DNA of 43,146 nucleotides, taken from contig NZ_JALQCW010000011.1 in the NCBI RefSeq assembly GCF_023241715.1, positions 1 through 43,146 of the forward strand, written 5' to 3'. The DNA is from Pseudomonas morbosilactucae. Its GTDB lineage: Bacteria; Pseudomonadota; Gammaproteobacteria; Pseudomonadales; Pseudomonadaceae. Below, piece after piece: positions 17,125 through 26,428 of this stretch. Under the pieces are notes generated by a model, which was not told the origin of the DNA, made no database searches, and worked only from the letters and a program-made list of their open reading frames with translations. Position 1 is the stretch's first letter. Each line of letters opens with the position of its first letter. The position numbers were made by a program, and so were the translations under genes.

Positions 17125-17979
17125 ATGGCCTCACATGAAGTGCTGCTGGCCTTTGTCCAGGCGGCCACCCAGGGCTCGTTTTCCGCAGCGGCACGCCAGT
17201 TGGGCAAGAGCCAGTCGACCATCAGCGCCGCCGTAGCCAGCCTGGAAATCGACCTCAATGTGCAACTCTTCGACCGCAGCAGCCGCAAACCCGGCCTGAC
17301 CCCAGCGGGCTACGTGTTATTGCAGCGTGCGGAAGAGATCCTGGCCGCCACCAGCCGCCTGGAAATGGCCGCCAGCCAGTTGTCCCAGGGCGTGGAAGCC
17401 AAACTCACAGTGGCCCTGTCCGACACCTATCAGTCGGATCGTTTCGAAGCGTCGCTGCAAGCGTTCGAAGCGCGCTACCCGGACCTGGAACTGGAATGCC
17501 TGATTGCCGAATGCGAAGACCTGGTGGCCCTGGTGCAAAGCGGCCGGGCGCAAATCGCCTTTGCCGAGATGCAACCCAGCTACCCGGCGGACCTGGAACA
17601 CGCCACCGTGGAAGAGCGCACCGAAATCGCCCTGTTCGTTGCCCGTGATCACCCCCTGGCGCAACTCAAACAGCTCCACCCAGAGAACCTGGAACAGCAC
17701 CGCGAACTGCGCCTGGCAACAATCATCAACCCCTATGAAAGCCGCGCGCGGGGCCGGGTCTGGTCGGCGGCCAGCTACCTGATGCTGCTGGAAATGGCCC
17801 AAGGCGGCTTCGGTTGGGCCGCATTGCCCCGCTGGTTGGTGGAGCGTTTTGGCGCCGGCACGCTGCAAGAACTGAACGCCCGTGGCTGGCCCCGCCCGGT
17901 GGCGGTGGACGCACTGTGGTCGCGCCTGCATCCACCGGGCCCGGCGGGCAGTTGGCTGTTGGCGAAAATGCTCGAATAA
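17125..17979 (+). CDS. LysR-type regulator paired with the first PACE gene
   Basis: A 284-residue LysR-family regulator. The helix-turn-helix region reads LLAFVQAATQGSFSAAARQLGKSQSTISAAVASLE and is followed by the usual linker helix and a ligand domain. It is divergent from the PACE efflux gene over 89 bp, which matches the AceR-AceI arrangement, so it probably activates efflux when a substrate is bound. Its first 60 residues resemble those of the other PACE-linked LysR protein (31289-32200), which also has GSFSAAARSLGK. It ends 7 bp before the convergent LysR gene. Confidence 0.9.
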   Translation: MASHEVLLAFVQAATQGSFSAAARQLGKSQSTISAAVASLEIDLNVQLFDRSSRKPGLTPAGYVLLQRAEEILAATSRLEMAASQLSQGVEAKLTVALSDTYQSDRFEASLQAFEARYPDLELECLIAECEDLVALVQSGRAQIAFAEMQPSYPADLEHATVEERTEIALFVARDHPLAQLKQLHPENLEQHRELRLATIINPYESRARGRVWSAASYLMLLEMAQGGFGWAALPRWLVERFGAGTLQELNARGWPRPVAVDALWSRLHPPGPAGSWLLAKMLE

Positions 17980-17986
17980 CCCGCCG

Positions 17987-18829
17987 TCAGGCGGCAACTG
18001 TGCGCGCTGGTGGGTGGCTCTGGAAGTACTCCAGCAAGGTGCGCAAGGTGCCTGATTCCAGGGACTGGGCGGCGTAGCACAGCCCCACCCGCCGGCTCGG
18101 TGCCGGCAGGTGCAGAGCGCGGGTCACCACCCCTTCCCGCCCCAGCAGCAGGGATTGGGGCAGCATCGCCACGCCCACGCCTGCGGCCACCAGGTGCAGG
18201 GCCTGTTTCAGCGATCCGGCATGCCCGGCCAGGGTCTGCGGCGAACGGCCATACAGTGCCATCAAGCGTTGGTGAGAAGGGTGCTGCGGGCAGGTGATCC
18301 AGTCATCGATCGGCACCCAGGCTTGCCCGGCCGGCGACTGGGCCATGGGATGGGCTGCGGGCAACGCCAATACATAGGACTCTTCCCACAGCGGCAGAAA
18401 CAATTCGTCCTCGCAGCACATCTCCTCCACCGCCAGCCGGGCATCGCCCACACAGCCCTCTTGCAGGGTCAGCAACAGCCCGGGCAACGCCTGGTGAGCC
18501 ATACGCACAAAGGCGCCCACCTGACTGTCGGCAACGTCCCCCTCCACCCCCAACGTCAGTGGCGAGCGGTCTTCCTGGCCGCGAAACAGTCGGCCCAGGG
18601 CCTCGGCTTCAGCCACCATGCGCCGAGCCTGGGGATACAAAACCCGGGCCTGCTCACTGACCTCCACACCACGGGGTTGACGCACAAACAGCGTGGTTCC
18701 CAGTTCCTCTTCCAGTTGCTTGATGGTCACCGACAAGGTGGGTTGGCTGATAAACAAGCGCTGGGCGGCGACAGTGATGTTGCGTTCCTCGAACACCGCG
18801 AGAAAGGCTTTGAGATGGCGAATATCCAT
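17987..18829 (-). CDS. LysR-type regulator, divergent from a dehydrogenase
   Basis: A 280-residue LysR regulator with the helix-turn-helix MDIRHLKAFLAVFEERNITVAAQRLFISQPTLSVTIKQLEEELG (positions 1-44) and a downstream ligand domain. It is head to head with the short-chain dehydrogenase gene over 111 bp, so that gene is the likely target. A GGAA-A-TTCC dyad lies just before its start codon. The C-terminal part is shorter than in many LysR proteins but the fold is not broken. Effector unknown. Confidence 0.88.
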   Translation of the reverse strand: MDIRHLKAFLAVFEERNITVAAQRLFISQPTLSVTIKQLEEELGTTLFVRQPRGVEVSEQARVLYPQARRMVAEAEALGRLFRGQEDRSPLTLGVEGDVADSQVGAFVRMAHQALPGLLLTLQEGCVGDARLAVEEMCCEDELFLPLWEESYVLALPAAHPMAQSPAGQAWVPIDDWITCPQHPSHQRLMALYGRSPQTLAGHAGSLKQALHLVAAGVGVAMLPQSLLLGREGVVTRALHLPAPSRRVGLCYAAQSLESGTLRTLLEYFQSHPPARTVAA

Positions 18830-18940
18830 AGGAAATTCCGATACCAGAGAGAGGAATAAGGCATTTTTCAGTTATGCACGCAGTAAATACACTGCCGACC
18901 AGCACTCGTCATTTGTTTTTCTTATTTCAGGAGTCATCCC

Positions 18941-19666
18941 ATGAGCAAGCCACTGGTCATCATCACTGGCGCCAGTTCCGGTATCGGTGAAGCCGTTGCC
19001 CGGGCCCTGTCGGCGGCCGGCCATCCGCTGTTGCTGCTGGCCCGACGCATCGAACGCCTGGAGGCTCTGGGCCTGCCCAATACCCTGAGCCGCGGCGTCG
19101 ACATCACCGATCGTGCCGCGCTGCTGGCGGCGGTCCAGGACGCCGAAGCCCGGTTCGGCCCGGCAGACGCCTTGATCAACAACGCCGGGGTGATGCTCCT
19201 GGGGGAAATGAGCAAGCAGGACCCCGAACAGTGGGACCGCATGCTCGACGTCAACGTCAAAGGCCTGCTCAACGGTGTGCATGCCGTGGTTGCCGGGATG
19301 ATCGAGCGCAAGGCCGGCACCCTGATCAACGTCAGCTCGGTGGCCGGGCGCAAGACCTTCCCCAATCACGTGGCCTACGTGGGCACCAAGTTCGCGGTCC
19401 ATGGCCTGTCGGAAAACCTGCGCGAAGAGCTGGCGCCACACAATGTGCGGGTCATCACCATTGCTCCAGGAGCGGTGGAGACAGAACTGCTGAGCCACAC
19501 CACCGACGAAGGCATCAAGAGCGGCTACCAGGCCTGGAAACAGGACATGGGCGGCACCGTGCTCAGCGCCGAGGACGTGGCCGGGGCGATCCAGTTCGCC
19601 TACGAACAGCCGCCCCACGTGTGCATCCGCGAAATCGTCCTGGCTGCCACCCACCAGCAGGCCTGA
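18941..19666 (+). CDS. Short-chain dehydrogenase/reductase
   Basis: A 241-residue classical SDR oxidoreductase. It has the cofactor loop TGASSGIG at 9-16, NNAG at 80-83, the catalytic serine near 132-133 (NVSSVAG), Tyr146 and Lys150 in YVGTK. The short glycine-rich loop with LLLLARR after the second strand, with two arginines, suggests NADP(H) preference. The start is preceded by AGGAG. It is divergent from a LysR gene and convergent with the sigma-factor operon. The substrate cannot be told; many close relatives are annotated only as SDR family or as stress-induced oxidoreductases. Confidence 0.92.
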   Translation: MSKPLVIITGASSGIGEAVARALSAAGHPLLLLARRIERLEALGLPNTLSRGVDITDRAALLAAVQDAEARFGPADALINNAGVMLLGEMSKQDPEQWDRMLDVNVKGLLNGVHAVVAGMIERKAGTLINVSSVAGRKTFPNHVAYVGTKFAVHGLSENLREELAPHNVRVITIAPGAVETELLSHTTDEGIKSGYQAWKQDMGGTVLSAEDVAGAIQFAYEQPPHVCIREIVLAATHQQA

Positions 19667-19717
19667 CGCTCATTCCCGGGCGCGCTCCAACGGTCACCAG
19701 CACCCGACTGCCAGCAC

Positions 19718-20959
19718 TTAAAGCTGCTGGAGGCGGCGCTCGATAAAGCGCCGTTCGGGCAGTTGCTGGGTCAAGGCCAGCGCGCGCTCATACGACGCCC
19801 GTGCCTGCTCCACCTGGCCTAGCTGCCGGCAAAACTCGGCACGGGCCGAGTGGGCCAGGTGGTAATCCTGCAGATCCCCGCGCTGCAAAATCGCCTCCAC
19901 CCGCTCCAGCCCCGCCAAAGGCCCGTCGCGCTGGGCAATGGCTGCGGCCCGGTTGAGTTCGATCACCGGCGAGGGCACCCGCCGCAACAGCACGTCATAC
20001 AGGCCGACAATCTGCTCCCAGTCGGTGGCCTGCGCACTGCTCGCCTCGGCGTGTACCGCGGCAATGGCCGCCTGCAGGCAATAGGGCCCGCTACGTCGAT
20101 AGCTCAAGGCCCGTTCGACCAGCGCACACCCCTCGGCCATCGCCTCGGCATTCCACAGCGAACGGTCCTGCTCATCCAGCAGGATCAGCTCACCGCTGGC
20201 CGAAACCCGCGCCTGGCGTCGTGACTCATGCAGCAGCATCAGGGCCAGCAGCCCCATGACTTCGGGCTCCGGCAGCAACTCCATCAGCAAGCGCCCCAGG
20301 CGAATGGCCTCGCGGGTCAGTTCATCGCGGGTCAGCTCACTGCCCATGGACGCCGAGTAACCCTCGTTGAACACCAGGTAAATCACCCGTAGCACACTCT
20401 CCAGGCGCTCGGGCAGCTCGGCCATGGACGGCACCTGATAGGGAATACCGGCATCGCGAATCTTGGCCTTGGCGCGCACGATGCGCTGGGCGATGGTGGC
20501 CGGGCTCACCAGAAAGGCCCGGGCGATTTCCTCGGTGGTCAGGTCACAGATTTCCCGCAGGGTTAGCGGCACCTGGGCGTCCGCCGCCAACGCCGGGTGG
20601 CAACAGGTAAAAATCAAGCGCAAGCGATCGTCTTCCACCTCTTCGCCACTCCAGTCCGCCTGTTCCAGTTCTTCCAACTGGCTGGCCAGCAAGGCCTGGG
20701 ACGCGGCAAAACGGGCGCGGCGGCGCAGGCCGTCGATGGCCTTGAAACGCCCGGTGGACACCAGCCAGGCTCGCGGGTTGTCCGGTACGCCATCGCGTTG
20801 CCAACGCTCCACGGCGACAAAAAAGGCCTCGTGCAAGGCCTCTTCCGCCAAATCGAAATCCCCCAGCAGGCGAATCAGGGTCGCCAGAACCCGCCGCGAC
20901 TCCGTGCGGTAAACCGTCTCCACCCGGGTTGGGACGGTTGCGCCCGGCGGCGTCGGCAT
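19718..20959 (-). CDS. ECF42-type RNA polymerase sigma factor with C-terminal extension
   Basis: A 413-residue sigma-24-like protein, over twice the length of a standard ECF factor. Region 2 (about 15-80) contains ALHEAFFVAVERWQ and NPRAWLVSTGRFKAIDGLRRR; region 4 (about 130-166) contains LTLREICDLTTEEIA and SPATIAQRIVRAK. The remaining roughly 240 residues are the ECF42-family C-terminal domain with TPR-like helices (ALLRRVPSPVIELNRAAAIA, ARASYERALALTQQLPERRF). ECF42 genes lie beside DGPF/YCII proteins instead of an anti-sigma factor, exactly as here. Its start shares one base with the upstream SRPBCC stop. It probably drives its own operon; activation may act through the C-terminal domain. 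Confidence 0.9.
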   Translation of the reverse strand: MPTPPGATVPTRVETVYRTESRRVLATLIRLLGDFDLAEEALHEAFFVAVERWQRDGVPDNPRAWLVSTGRFKAIDGLRRRARFAASQALLASQLEELEQADWSGEEVEDDRLRLIFTCCHPALAADAQVPLTLREICDLTTEEIARAFLVSPATIAQRIVRAKAKIRDAGIPYQVPSMAELPERLESVLRVIYLVFNEGYSASMGSELTRDELTREAIRLGRLLMELLPEPEVMGLLALMLLHESRRQARVSASGELILLDEQDRSLWNAEAMAEGCALVERALSYRRSGPYCLQAAIAAVHAEASSAQATDWEQIVGLYDVLLRRVPSPVIELNRAAAIAQRDGPLAGLERVEAILQRGDLQDYHLAHSARAEFCRQLGQVEQARASYERALALTQQLPERRFIERRLQQL

Positions 20960-21450
20960 CAGTCCTTCATCCCTTGGGTGACCAGGGCCACCAGGCGCTC
21001 CAGGCTCTGCCCCCAGCCCTCATGAAAACCCATGGCTTCGTGGGCCTGGCGGTCCTCCGCGGACCAGTGCATGGCCCGGGCGGTGTACAGGGTCTGGCCG
21101 TCCTGTTCCTCAAAGGTCACTTGCGCGGTCATGAACGGCTTGGCGGACGGGATCCATCCCGGCAGGTAGGCGTCGGTGAAGACCAGCCGCGACGGCGCGA
21201 CGATCTCCAGAAACACGCCCATGGTCGGGTACTCGCTGCCATCGGGCGCGCGCATCAGGGTGCGAAACTGGCCGCCGATCCAGAGGTCCATTTCGCATTC
21301 CGGGGTGGTCATGCCGTGGGGCCCCCACCATTGGGCCAGCAGGTGCGGCTCGGTCCAGGCGCGGAATACGCGATTACGCGGTGCATCGATCAGGCGGCTG
21401 ATGGACAGTTCAAAGGGGGCGGGCGAGCGGCCCGACAGGTCGTGGCTCAT
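20959..21450 (-). CDS. AHSA1/SRPBCC-domain protein
   Basis: A 163-residue SRPBCC (START-like) protein of the AHSA1 subgroup. Visible features are the opening strand FELSISRLIDAPRNRVFRAWTEPHLLAQWWGPHG and a late FMTAQVTFEE-type strand followed by the long C-terminal helix with GMKD at the end. Such proteins bind small hydrophobic ligands or partner proteins; no catalytic residues can be named. It is the third gene of an operon ending with the ECF42 sigma factor, coupled to it by TGATG. Its job is probably tied to the stress that this sigma factor answers. Confidence 0.88.
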   Translation of the reverse strand: MSHDLSGRSPAPFELSISRLIDAPRNRVFRAWTEPHLLAQWWGPHGMTTPECEMDLWIGGQFRTLMRAPDGSEYPTMGVFLEIVAPSRLVFTDAYLPGWIPSAKPFMTAQVTFEEQDGQTLYTARAMHWSAEDRQAHEAMGFHEGWGQSLERLVALVTQGMKD

Positions 21451-21480
21451 CGCGAAACTCCTGTTCTTTTAGGGGTGTTA

Positions 21481-21825
21481 TCAGGGATTCAATTCACGAA
21501 CGGGGCGGACCTCGACGCTGCCGACCCGGGCCGCCGGAATATTCCCGGCCACCTGGATGGCAGCGTTCAGGTCACGGGCTTCAATCAGGTAGAAGCCGGC
21601 CAATTGCTCCTTGGTTTCGGCGAACGGACCGTCGGTGATCGACAGCTTGCCGCCGCGCATACGCACCGTGGTGGCGGTCTGCACCGACTCCAGGGCCTGG
21701 GCCGCAAGCATGCGGCCGCTGCCTTGCACCGCCTCGGCGTAGGCCAGGCATTCGGCATCCTTGGGACTCTCGGGCAAGCTGTGCAGCAACTGCTCGTCGC
21801 TGTACACAAGGCAGAGATATTTCAT
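21481..21825 (-). CDS. YCII/DGPF-domain protein
   Basis: A 114-residue YCII-family protein with the DGPF motif at 65-68 (LSITDGPFAETKEQLAGFYLIEA). DGPF proteins are the usual partners of ECF42 sigma factors; their function is not established, although a ferredoxin-like fold and a small-molecule enzyme role have been suggested. A clear GGGAG ribosome site precedes the ATG. The gene lies between a SnoaL-like gene and the SRPBCC gene in the same direction. Confidence 0.92.
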   Translation of the reverse strand: MKYLCLVYSDEQLLHSLPESPKDAECLAYAEAVQGSGRMLAAQALESVQTATTVRMRGGKLSITDGPFAETKEQLAGFYLIEARDLNAAIQVAGNIPAARVGSVEVRPVRELNP

Positions 21826-21892
21826 GAGGTTCTCCCGGCAAAGGCTGATCCACTATGGCTGCTGTTTCGGACTTTGGCGAACCACCCGACGA

Positions 21893-22327
21893 TCAGGGTT
21901 CGAGGTCGAACAGCACCGTGCCGCTCTGCATATCGAAGGGCGCCGACCAGTGTTCATGCACCACTTTCCACTCGCCTTGCAGGCGCTGGTAACCGGCGGT
22001 CACGCGCATCCAGCAGGCCTTGGTTTCACCCTGTTCGTCAGTGCCGCCGCAGCGGGCCAGCCAATGGGCAAAGGCGCTGTCCTCGGCGGACACCACATGC
22101 AATTCATGGAACTCGAAGATGCCCGGGCCGGGGCAGACCTTCATGCATTCTTGCCAGTGCGCCCGGTAGGCCGCCTTGCCCTTGAATTGCAAGGCGCCGA
22201 CGGCGTCGAAAGAGGTGATGTCATCGGCGTAATAGCTGACGATCTGTTCGATATCCTTGGCAATCACTGCGTATTGCCAGGCGTCGATCAAGGTGCGGAT
22301 CTGCGCGTCTGTGGCATGACTGTGCAT
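21893..22327 (-). CDS. SnoaL/NTF2-like protein
   Basis: A 144-residue protein of the SnoaL/NTF2-like (ketosteroid isomerase-like) fold. Typical stretches are AQIRTLIDAWQYAVIAKDIEQIVSYYADDI and WKVVHEHWSAPFD near the end. It is the first gene of the SnoaL, DGPF, SRPBCC, sigma-factor unit. In the related ECF41 family a SnoaL-like domain is fused to the sigma factor, so an accompanying SnoaL protein here may sense a small molecule. GGGAG lies upstream of the start. Confidence 0.85.
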   Translation of the reverse strand: MHSHATDAQIRTLIDAWQYAVIAKDIEQIVSYYADDITSFDAVGALQFKGKAAYRAHWQECMKVCPGPGIFEFHELHVVSAEDSAFAHWLARCGGTDEQGETKACWMRVTAGYQRLQGEWKVVHEHWSAPFDMQSGTVLFDLEP

Positions 22328-22513
22328 GGCGAATCTCCCGACTGAGTGAACGGTAGAAGCTCCAGGCGCGGCCTTTTCGGACAGCGCCAGAAACCTCCAG
22401 ACACCCTTAGTCGTCTGGCGAACCGGTTAATCGACAGGCCACAGAAAAATAATTCAGGCGCCGGGCAAATCGCTAGAATCGCCGCCTACTTTGCCCGGCC
22501 ATGGAGCCCCCTT

Positions 22514-22999
22514 GTGAGCACTCGACTCGTCGCCTATGAACAGCTCAACGAGCAGCAGCGCGAACAACTGCAGGCCCTGGAAGTGCTGCCACAGCAAAAG
22601 GCGTTTTCCGGGGACATCGACTCCGCGCTCTACACCCTGCTGAACGCACGCGGGCCGGGGATCAAGGGCTTTGCCCTGCTGGCCGAGGAATACCCCGTGG
22701 CCTTCCTGCTGCTCAGGCGCCCGCCCTGCCTGCCAGCCTGGGCCGACGCCGACAGCGCCACGCTGCACGCCTTGCAGGTGGACCACAGGTTCCAGGGGCG
22801 GGGTTACGGCAAGGCCTTCCTGCACGCCCTGCCCGCCGCCGCGCGCCAAACCTGGCCAGAGATCAACAGCCTGATGCTGTCGGTGGATGCCGGTAATCAG
22901 GCCGCCCTCAACCTCTACCGGCAACAAGGCTGGATCGACAGCGGCGAAGCCTACCGAGGCCGCATCGGTTACGAACGGCGGATGGCGCTGAGGTTCTGA
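22514..22999 (+). CDS. GNAT-family acetyltransferase
   Basis: A 161-residue GNAT protein. The acetyl-CoA signature is in VDHRFQGRGYGKAFLHALP (R-x-x-G-x-G-K arrangement), and a later LYRQQGWIDSGEAYRGRIGYERRM completes the fold. The start is a GTG at 22514, with GGAG 8 bases upstream; the frame stays open upstream, but those codons have no ribosome site. The substrate is unknown. It is divergent from the SnoaL operon. Confidence 0.82.
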   Translation: MSTRLVAYEQLNEQQREQLQALEVLPQQKAFSGDIDSALYTLLNARGPGIKGFALLAEEYPVAFLLLRRPPCLPAWADADSATLHALQVDHRFQGRGYGKAFLHALPAAARQTWPEINSLMLSVDAGNQAALNLYRQQGWIDSGEAYRGRIGYERRMALRF

Positions 23000-23053
23000 A
23001 TCAACGACCGGGGCCGGGCTCGCGCGACGGCCAAGCCCCGTCTGGAGCGGGCG

Positions 23054-23551
23054 TTACAACTGCAGGAGCATCTCGTGCCAGGCCATGCCGCCATGGTCCG
23101 AATCCGAGGCCTTGATGTAGACAAAACCGAAGCCTTGGTAGAGCGGCACGTGGCGCTCCTTGCACATCAGGTGGATGCTCGACTTGCCCATCTCGGTCAT
23201 GCGTTGGATGAACGCCTGCATCAACTGCTTGGCCACGCCGCGCCCCTGGAAGTCCGGGTGCACCACCACGGACATGATCACCACGTTGGGTCCTGCCGGG
23301 TCATGGCCGATCAGCTCCTTAAAGGCCTCATCGGCCATGGCCACCTCGAACGCCGCGCCGGCGTTGATAAAACCGGCCACTACGCCCGATGCCTCTGCAA
23401 CGATAAAACCCTGGGGCCAGGTGGCGATACGGATCGCGATCTTTTCCCGGGTAGCCGCTTCGTCGCCTTCATAGGCCTGGGTTTCAATGGCAAAGCAACG
23501 GTCCAGGTCAGTGGGCTGGACCTGGCGGATAACAACGGGGAATGAGGTCAT
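23054..23551 (-). CDS. GNAT-family acetyltransferase
   Basis: A 165-residue GNAT protein with the acetyl-CoA loop HPDFQGRGVAKQLMQAF and the late YQGFGFVYIKASDSDHGGMAWHEM ending. The start at 23551 is the first ATG with GNAT-like sequence (TSFPVVIRQVQPTDLDRCF) but has no strong ribosome site, so the start could be nearby. It probably acetylates a small amine or antibiotic, but nothing specific can be read. Confidence 0.8.
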   Translation of the reverse strand: MTSFPVVIRQVQPTDLDRCFAIETQAYEGDEAATREKIAIRIATWPQGFIVAEASGVVAGFINAGAAFEVAMADEAFKELIGHDPAGPNVVIMSVVVHPDFQGRGVAKQLMQAFIQRMTEMGKSSIHLMCKERHVPLYQGFGFVYIKASDSDHGGMAWHEMLLQL

Positions 23552-23662
23552 GGCGAACACGGGGCTGCGTAGAAAAAAGAGCCGCAATCATAGAGCAATC
23601 GCCCCGTCTTATCGATCACTCAGCCCCTGGCGGACGCCCGCATGCGCCCGTCAGGGTGGCCA

Positions 23663-24151
23663 TTAGGCGGCGTTGAGAGGCACCCAGATTTCCAGCACGC
23701 CCGCCCCGGTGCGCGGATTGAAATCGGCGCTGTAGCGCTCGAACCCCGGTGCATCCGCCGCCGTGCGGCCTGACTGTGGCAGCCAAGTGTTCCAGATGTA
23801 TTGAAAGGTCTGGGGCAACCCGTGGAGTGGCCCCTGGTGCTCGAACACCGCGTACTGCTGCGGTTGCACCTCGACCCAGCGATAACGCTCCGGCAGGTCA
23901 TCGAGCTTGCTGATTTCCACCCCAGCGATGTAGTCGAACCCGCCCTGCTGGTCGGTGTTGCAGCAGACGCCGTAGGTCACCTCGCCCACCTGGCTCGGGA
24001 CCTTGCCGATGTGGGGCACAAAGCGCTCCCAGAGCTCAGGAATCGCCCCGGAAGTGTCCTGGGTAAAACGCTGGCCAAAGCCGGCAACCAATAAAAAACG
24101 CTCCTTTTCGAAGCGCGGCTGCAGGGCGACGCCCTGTTTTAGGTCATCCAT
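23663..24151 (-). CDS. GyrI-like (AraC effector-binding domain) protein
   Basis: A 162-residue stand-alone GyrI-like/effector-binding domain, the sensor part of SoxS/Rob-like regulators, without a DNA-binding domain. Key stretches are VGEVTYGVCCNTDQQGGFDYIAGVEISKLDDLP and VQPQQYAVFEHQGPLHGLPQTFQYIWNTWLP, with EIWVPL at the end. The ATG at 24151 has AGGAG 9-13 bases upstream. Relatives bind small hydrophobic compounds or DNA gyrase; the natural ligand is unknown. It is 68 bp from the LysE-type exporter, on the same strand. Confidence 0.82.
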   Translation of the reverse strand: MDDLKQGVALQPRFEKERFLLVAGFGQRFTQDTSGAIPELWERFVPHIGKVPSQVGEVTYGVCCNTDQQGGFDYIAGVEISKLDDLPERYRWVEVQPQQYAVFEHQGPLHGLPQTFQYIWNTWLPQSGRTAADAPGFERYSADFNPRTGAGVLEIWVPLNAA

Positions 24152-24219
24152 GAAAACCACTCCTGGCAGTGAAAAACGGGTTCGGCATCCAGTATAGAAA
24201 GCAAACCCGAAATCCCCCG

Positions 24220-24882
24220 TCAAAGCCCTGGCAGTTCGGCCGAGGCGGCCCCCACGATAAATTCCTGGTAACCCGAAAGGATCACGTAGACCGCGAAATA
24301 GCAGAAGATCGCCGCCGATGCCAGGTAAGAGTAGCGCAGCAATTTATCCCCCAGAAGCTTGCCGCCCTGGGTCGCAGCCAGGCACAAGCCCATGGTCCAG
24401 ACCAGCCCGGCGCAGAAGAACCCGGCCAGGAACAAGCCGGAACTGGCCACCCCGCCGCCCCCGGATCGGGCAATCAAGGTCCCGCCCACGGCGGCGAACC
24501 AGAGGATCGCGGTAGGCGATGACATGGCGAGGAAAATCCCGCGAAAAAACTCTTTGCGTGGCGACCCGTTGTCCACCTCACCGGCCTCGACCAGCACCGA
24601 GCTGTGATGGATGGCGGCGTAGATCATCTTCGCCGCGAAGTACACCAGCAACGCCGAACCGCCGACCCAGAGCACCCAGCGCACGCTTTCGTATTGCAGC
24701 AGCACGGTCATGCCGGCCAGGGCCAGCACGGCGTAGATCAGATCGCCGACACAGGTGCCCAGGCCCAGGCAGAAGCCTTGGAAATAGCCACGCTGCATGG
24801 CCAGGGTGATCATCGCGATATTGGCCACGCCGATGTCCAGGCACAACGAAAGGCTCAGCAAAAAGCCGCTGGTAAACTCCAT
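24220..24882 (-). CDS. LysE/RhtB-family exporter
   Basis: A 220-residue inner-membrane protein with six hydrophobic segments and the LysE-family opening: FLLSLSLCLDIGVANIAMITLAMQRGYFQGFCLGLGTCVGDLIY. The central segment FFRGIFLAMSSPTAILWF is the usual second part. Such proteins export amino acids or analogues. AGGATC lies before the ATG. It precedes the GyrI-like gene in the same direction, and is divergent from the aminotransferase gene. Confidence 0.88.
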   Translation of the reverse strand: MEFTSGFLLSLSLCLDIGVANIAMITLAMQRGYFQGFCLGLGTCVGDLIYAVLALAGMTVLLQYESVRWVLWVGGSALLVYFAAKMIYAAIHHSSVLVEAGEVDNGSPRKEFFRGIFLAMSSPTAILWFAAVGGTLIARSGGGGVASSGLFLAGFFCAGLVWTMGLCLAATQGGKLLGDKLLRYSYLASAAIFCYFAVYVILSGYQEFIVGAASAELPGL

Positions 24883-25141
24883 GATTGATCCTGTTTGATG
24901 CGGTTGTTCGAGAGTGCCCCGTCATGGAGCGCTGCTGAGTCAGGCAAGAAGCGTGCACGTTATAGCGGCAAAACCGGCGCACTCGCAAATACCCGGGAAA
25001 ACGCCCGCCCCGCCCCTGAACTATTTTTTCTCGCCCTCTGGACAAGCGCCGGCCAGCGCCCTTATCTTCAGCGCCGCAGGCCACCGCAGTGGCCAACGTC
25101 GCTCGGACGGTTCCGGGCGCTTACGTACTCTCGAGGCAACA

Positions 25142-26353
25142 ATGGCCGAACAAGGTTCGCCGCGCCGCTTTGCGCGCATCGATCGACTCCCCCCTTACGT
25201 GTTCAATATCACTGCCGAGCTGAAGATGGCTGCGCGTCGGCGCGGCGAAGACATCATCGACTTGAGCATGGGTAACCCGGACGGCGCCACACCTCCCCAT
25301 ATCGTGGAGAAAATGGTCACCGTCGCTCAGCGTGAAGACACCCACGGCTACTCCACCTCCAAAGGCATTCCGCGTCTGCGCCGCGCTATTTCCCGTTGGT
25401 ACAAGGACCGCTACGAGGTCGACATCGACCCGGAAAGCGAAGCCATCGTCACCATCGGCTCCAAGGAAGGCCTGGCGCATTTGATGCTGGCGACCCTGGA
25501 CCAGGGCGATACCGTGCTGGTGCCCAACCCCAGCTACCCGATTCACATCTACGGTGCGGTGATTGCCGGCGCCCAGGTGCGCTCGGTGCCACTGGTGCCC
25601 GGTGTGGACTTCTTCGCCGAGCTGGAGCGGGCCATTCGCGGCTCGATCCCCAAGCCGAAGATGATGATCCTCGGCTTCCCGTCCAACCCCACCGCCCAAT
25701 GCGTGGAGCTGGATTTCTTCGAACGGGTGATTGCCCTGGCCAAGCAGTACGACGTGCTGGTGGTCCACGACCTGGCCTACGCCGACATCGTCTACGACGG
25801 CTGGAAAGCCCCGTCGATCATGCAGGTGCCCGGGGCCAAGGACATCGCGGTGGAGTTCTTCACCCTGTCCAAGAGCTACAACATGGCCGGCTGGCGCATC
25901 GGCTTCATGGTCGGCAACCCGGAGCTGGTCAACGCCCTGGCGCGGATCAAGAGCTACCACGACTACGGCACCTTCACCCCGCTGCAGGTAGCAGCCATCG
26001 CCGCACTTGAAGGCGACCAACAGTGCGTCAAGGACATTGCCGAGCAATACCGCCAGCGCCGCAATGTGCTGGTCAAGGGCTTGCACGAGCTGGGCTGGAT
26101 GGTCGAGAACCCGAAAGCCTCGATGTACGTCTGGGCCAAGATTCCCGAGGCCTACGCGCACTTGGGCTCCCTGGAGTTCGCCAAGAAGCTGCTGGCCGAA
26201 GCCAAGGTCTGCGTCTCGCCAGGGGTGGGTTTCGGTGAGTACGGCGACGATCATGTGCGCTTTGCGCTGATCGAGAACCAGGACCGGATTCGTCAGGCCG
26301 TCCGCGGTATTCGCGGCATGTTCCGCGCCGATGGCCTGGTGCAGAAAAGCTGA
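25142..26353 (+). CDS. alaC: AlaC-type alanine/glutamate-pyruvate aminotransferase
   Basis: A 403-residue fold-type I PLP aminotransferase. The PLP lysine is Lys244 in [14 protein letters not shown], the usual AlaC context, and the substrate-binding region [13 protein letters not shown] and [15 protein letters not shown] are well kept. AlaC makes alanine from pyruvate and glutamate; some members act on other 2-oxo acids. The ATG at 25142 follows GAGGCAACA, a good ribosome site; open frame upstream of this lies in non-coding sequence. An intrinsic terminator follows. Transcribed divergently from the LysE-type gene. Confidence 0.9.
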   Translation: MAEQGSPRRFARIDRLPPYVFNITAELKMAARRRGEDIIDLSMGNPDGATPPHIVEKMVTVAQREDTHGYSTSKGIPRLRRAISRWYKDRYEVDIDPESEAIVTIGSKEGLAHLMLATLDQGDTVLVPNPSYPIHIYGAVIAGAQVRSVPLVPGVDFFAELERAIRGSIPKPKMMILGFPSNPTAQCVELDFFERVIALAKQYDVLVVHDLAYADIVYDGWKAPSIMQVPGAKDIAVEFFTLSKSYNMAGWRIGFMVGNPELVNALARIKSYHDYGTFTPLQVAAIAALEGDQQCVKDIAEQYRQRRNVLVKGLHELGWMVENPKASMYVWAKIPEAYAHLGSLEFAKKLLAEAKVCVSPGVGFGEYGDDHVRFALIENQDRIRQAVRGIRGMFRADGLVQKS

Positions 26354-26365
26354 TAACCCTTCAGC

Positions 26366-26399
26366 CACAAAAAAACCGCAGCGATGCGGTTTTTTTGTG
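26366..26399 (+). terminator. Intrinsic terminator of the aminotransferase gene
   Basis: Stem 26366-26380 with 26385-26399, loop GCGA, with A-run and T-run inside the arms; acts after alaC and may also act for minus-strand traffic. Confidence 0.85.
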
Positions 26400-26428
26400 C
26401 CCCTGTTTCACCAACTGGCCCCCACTTT

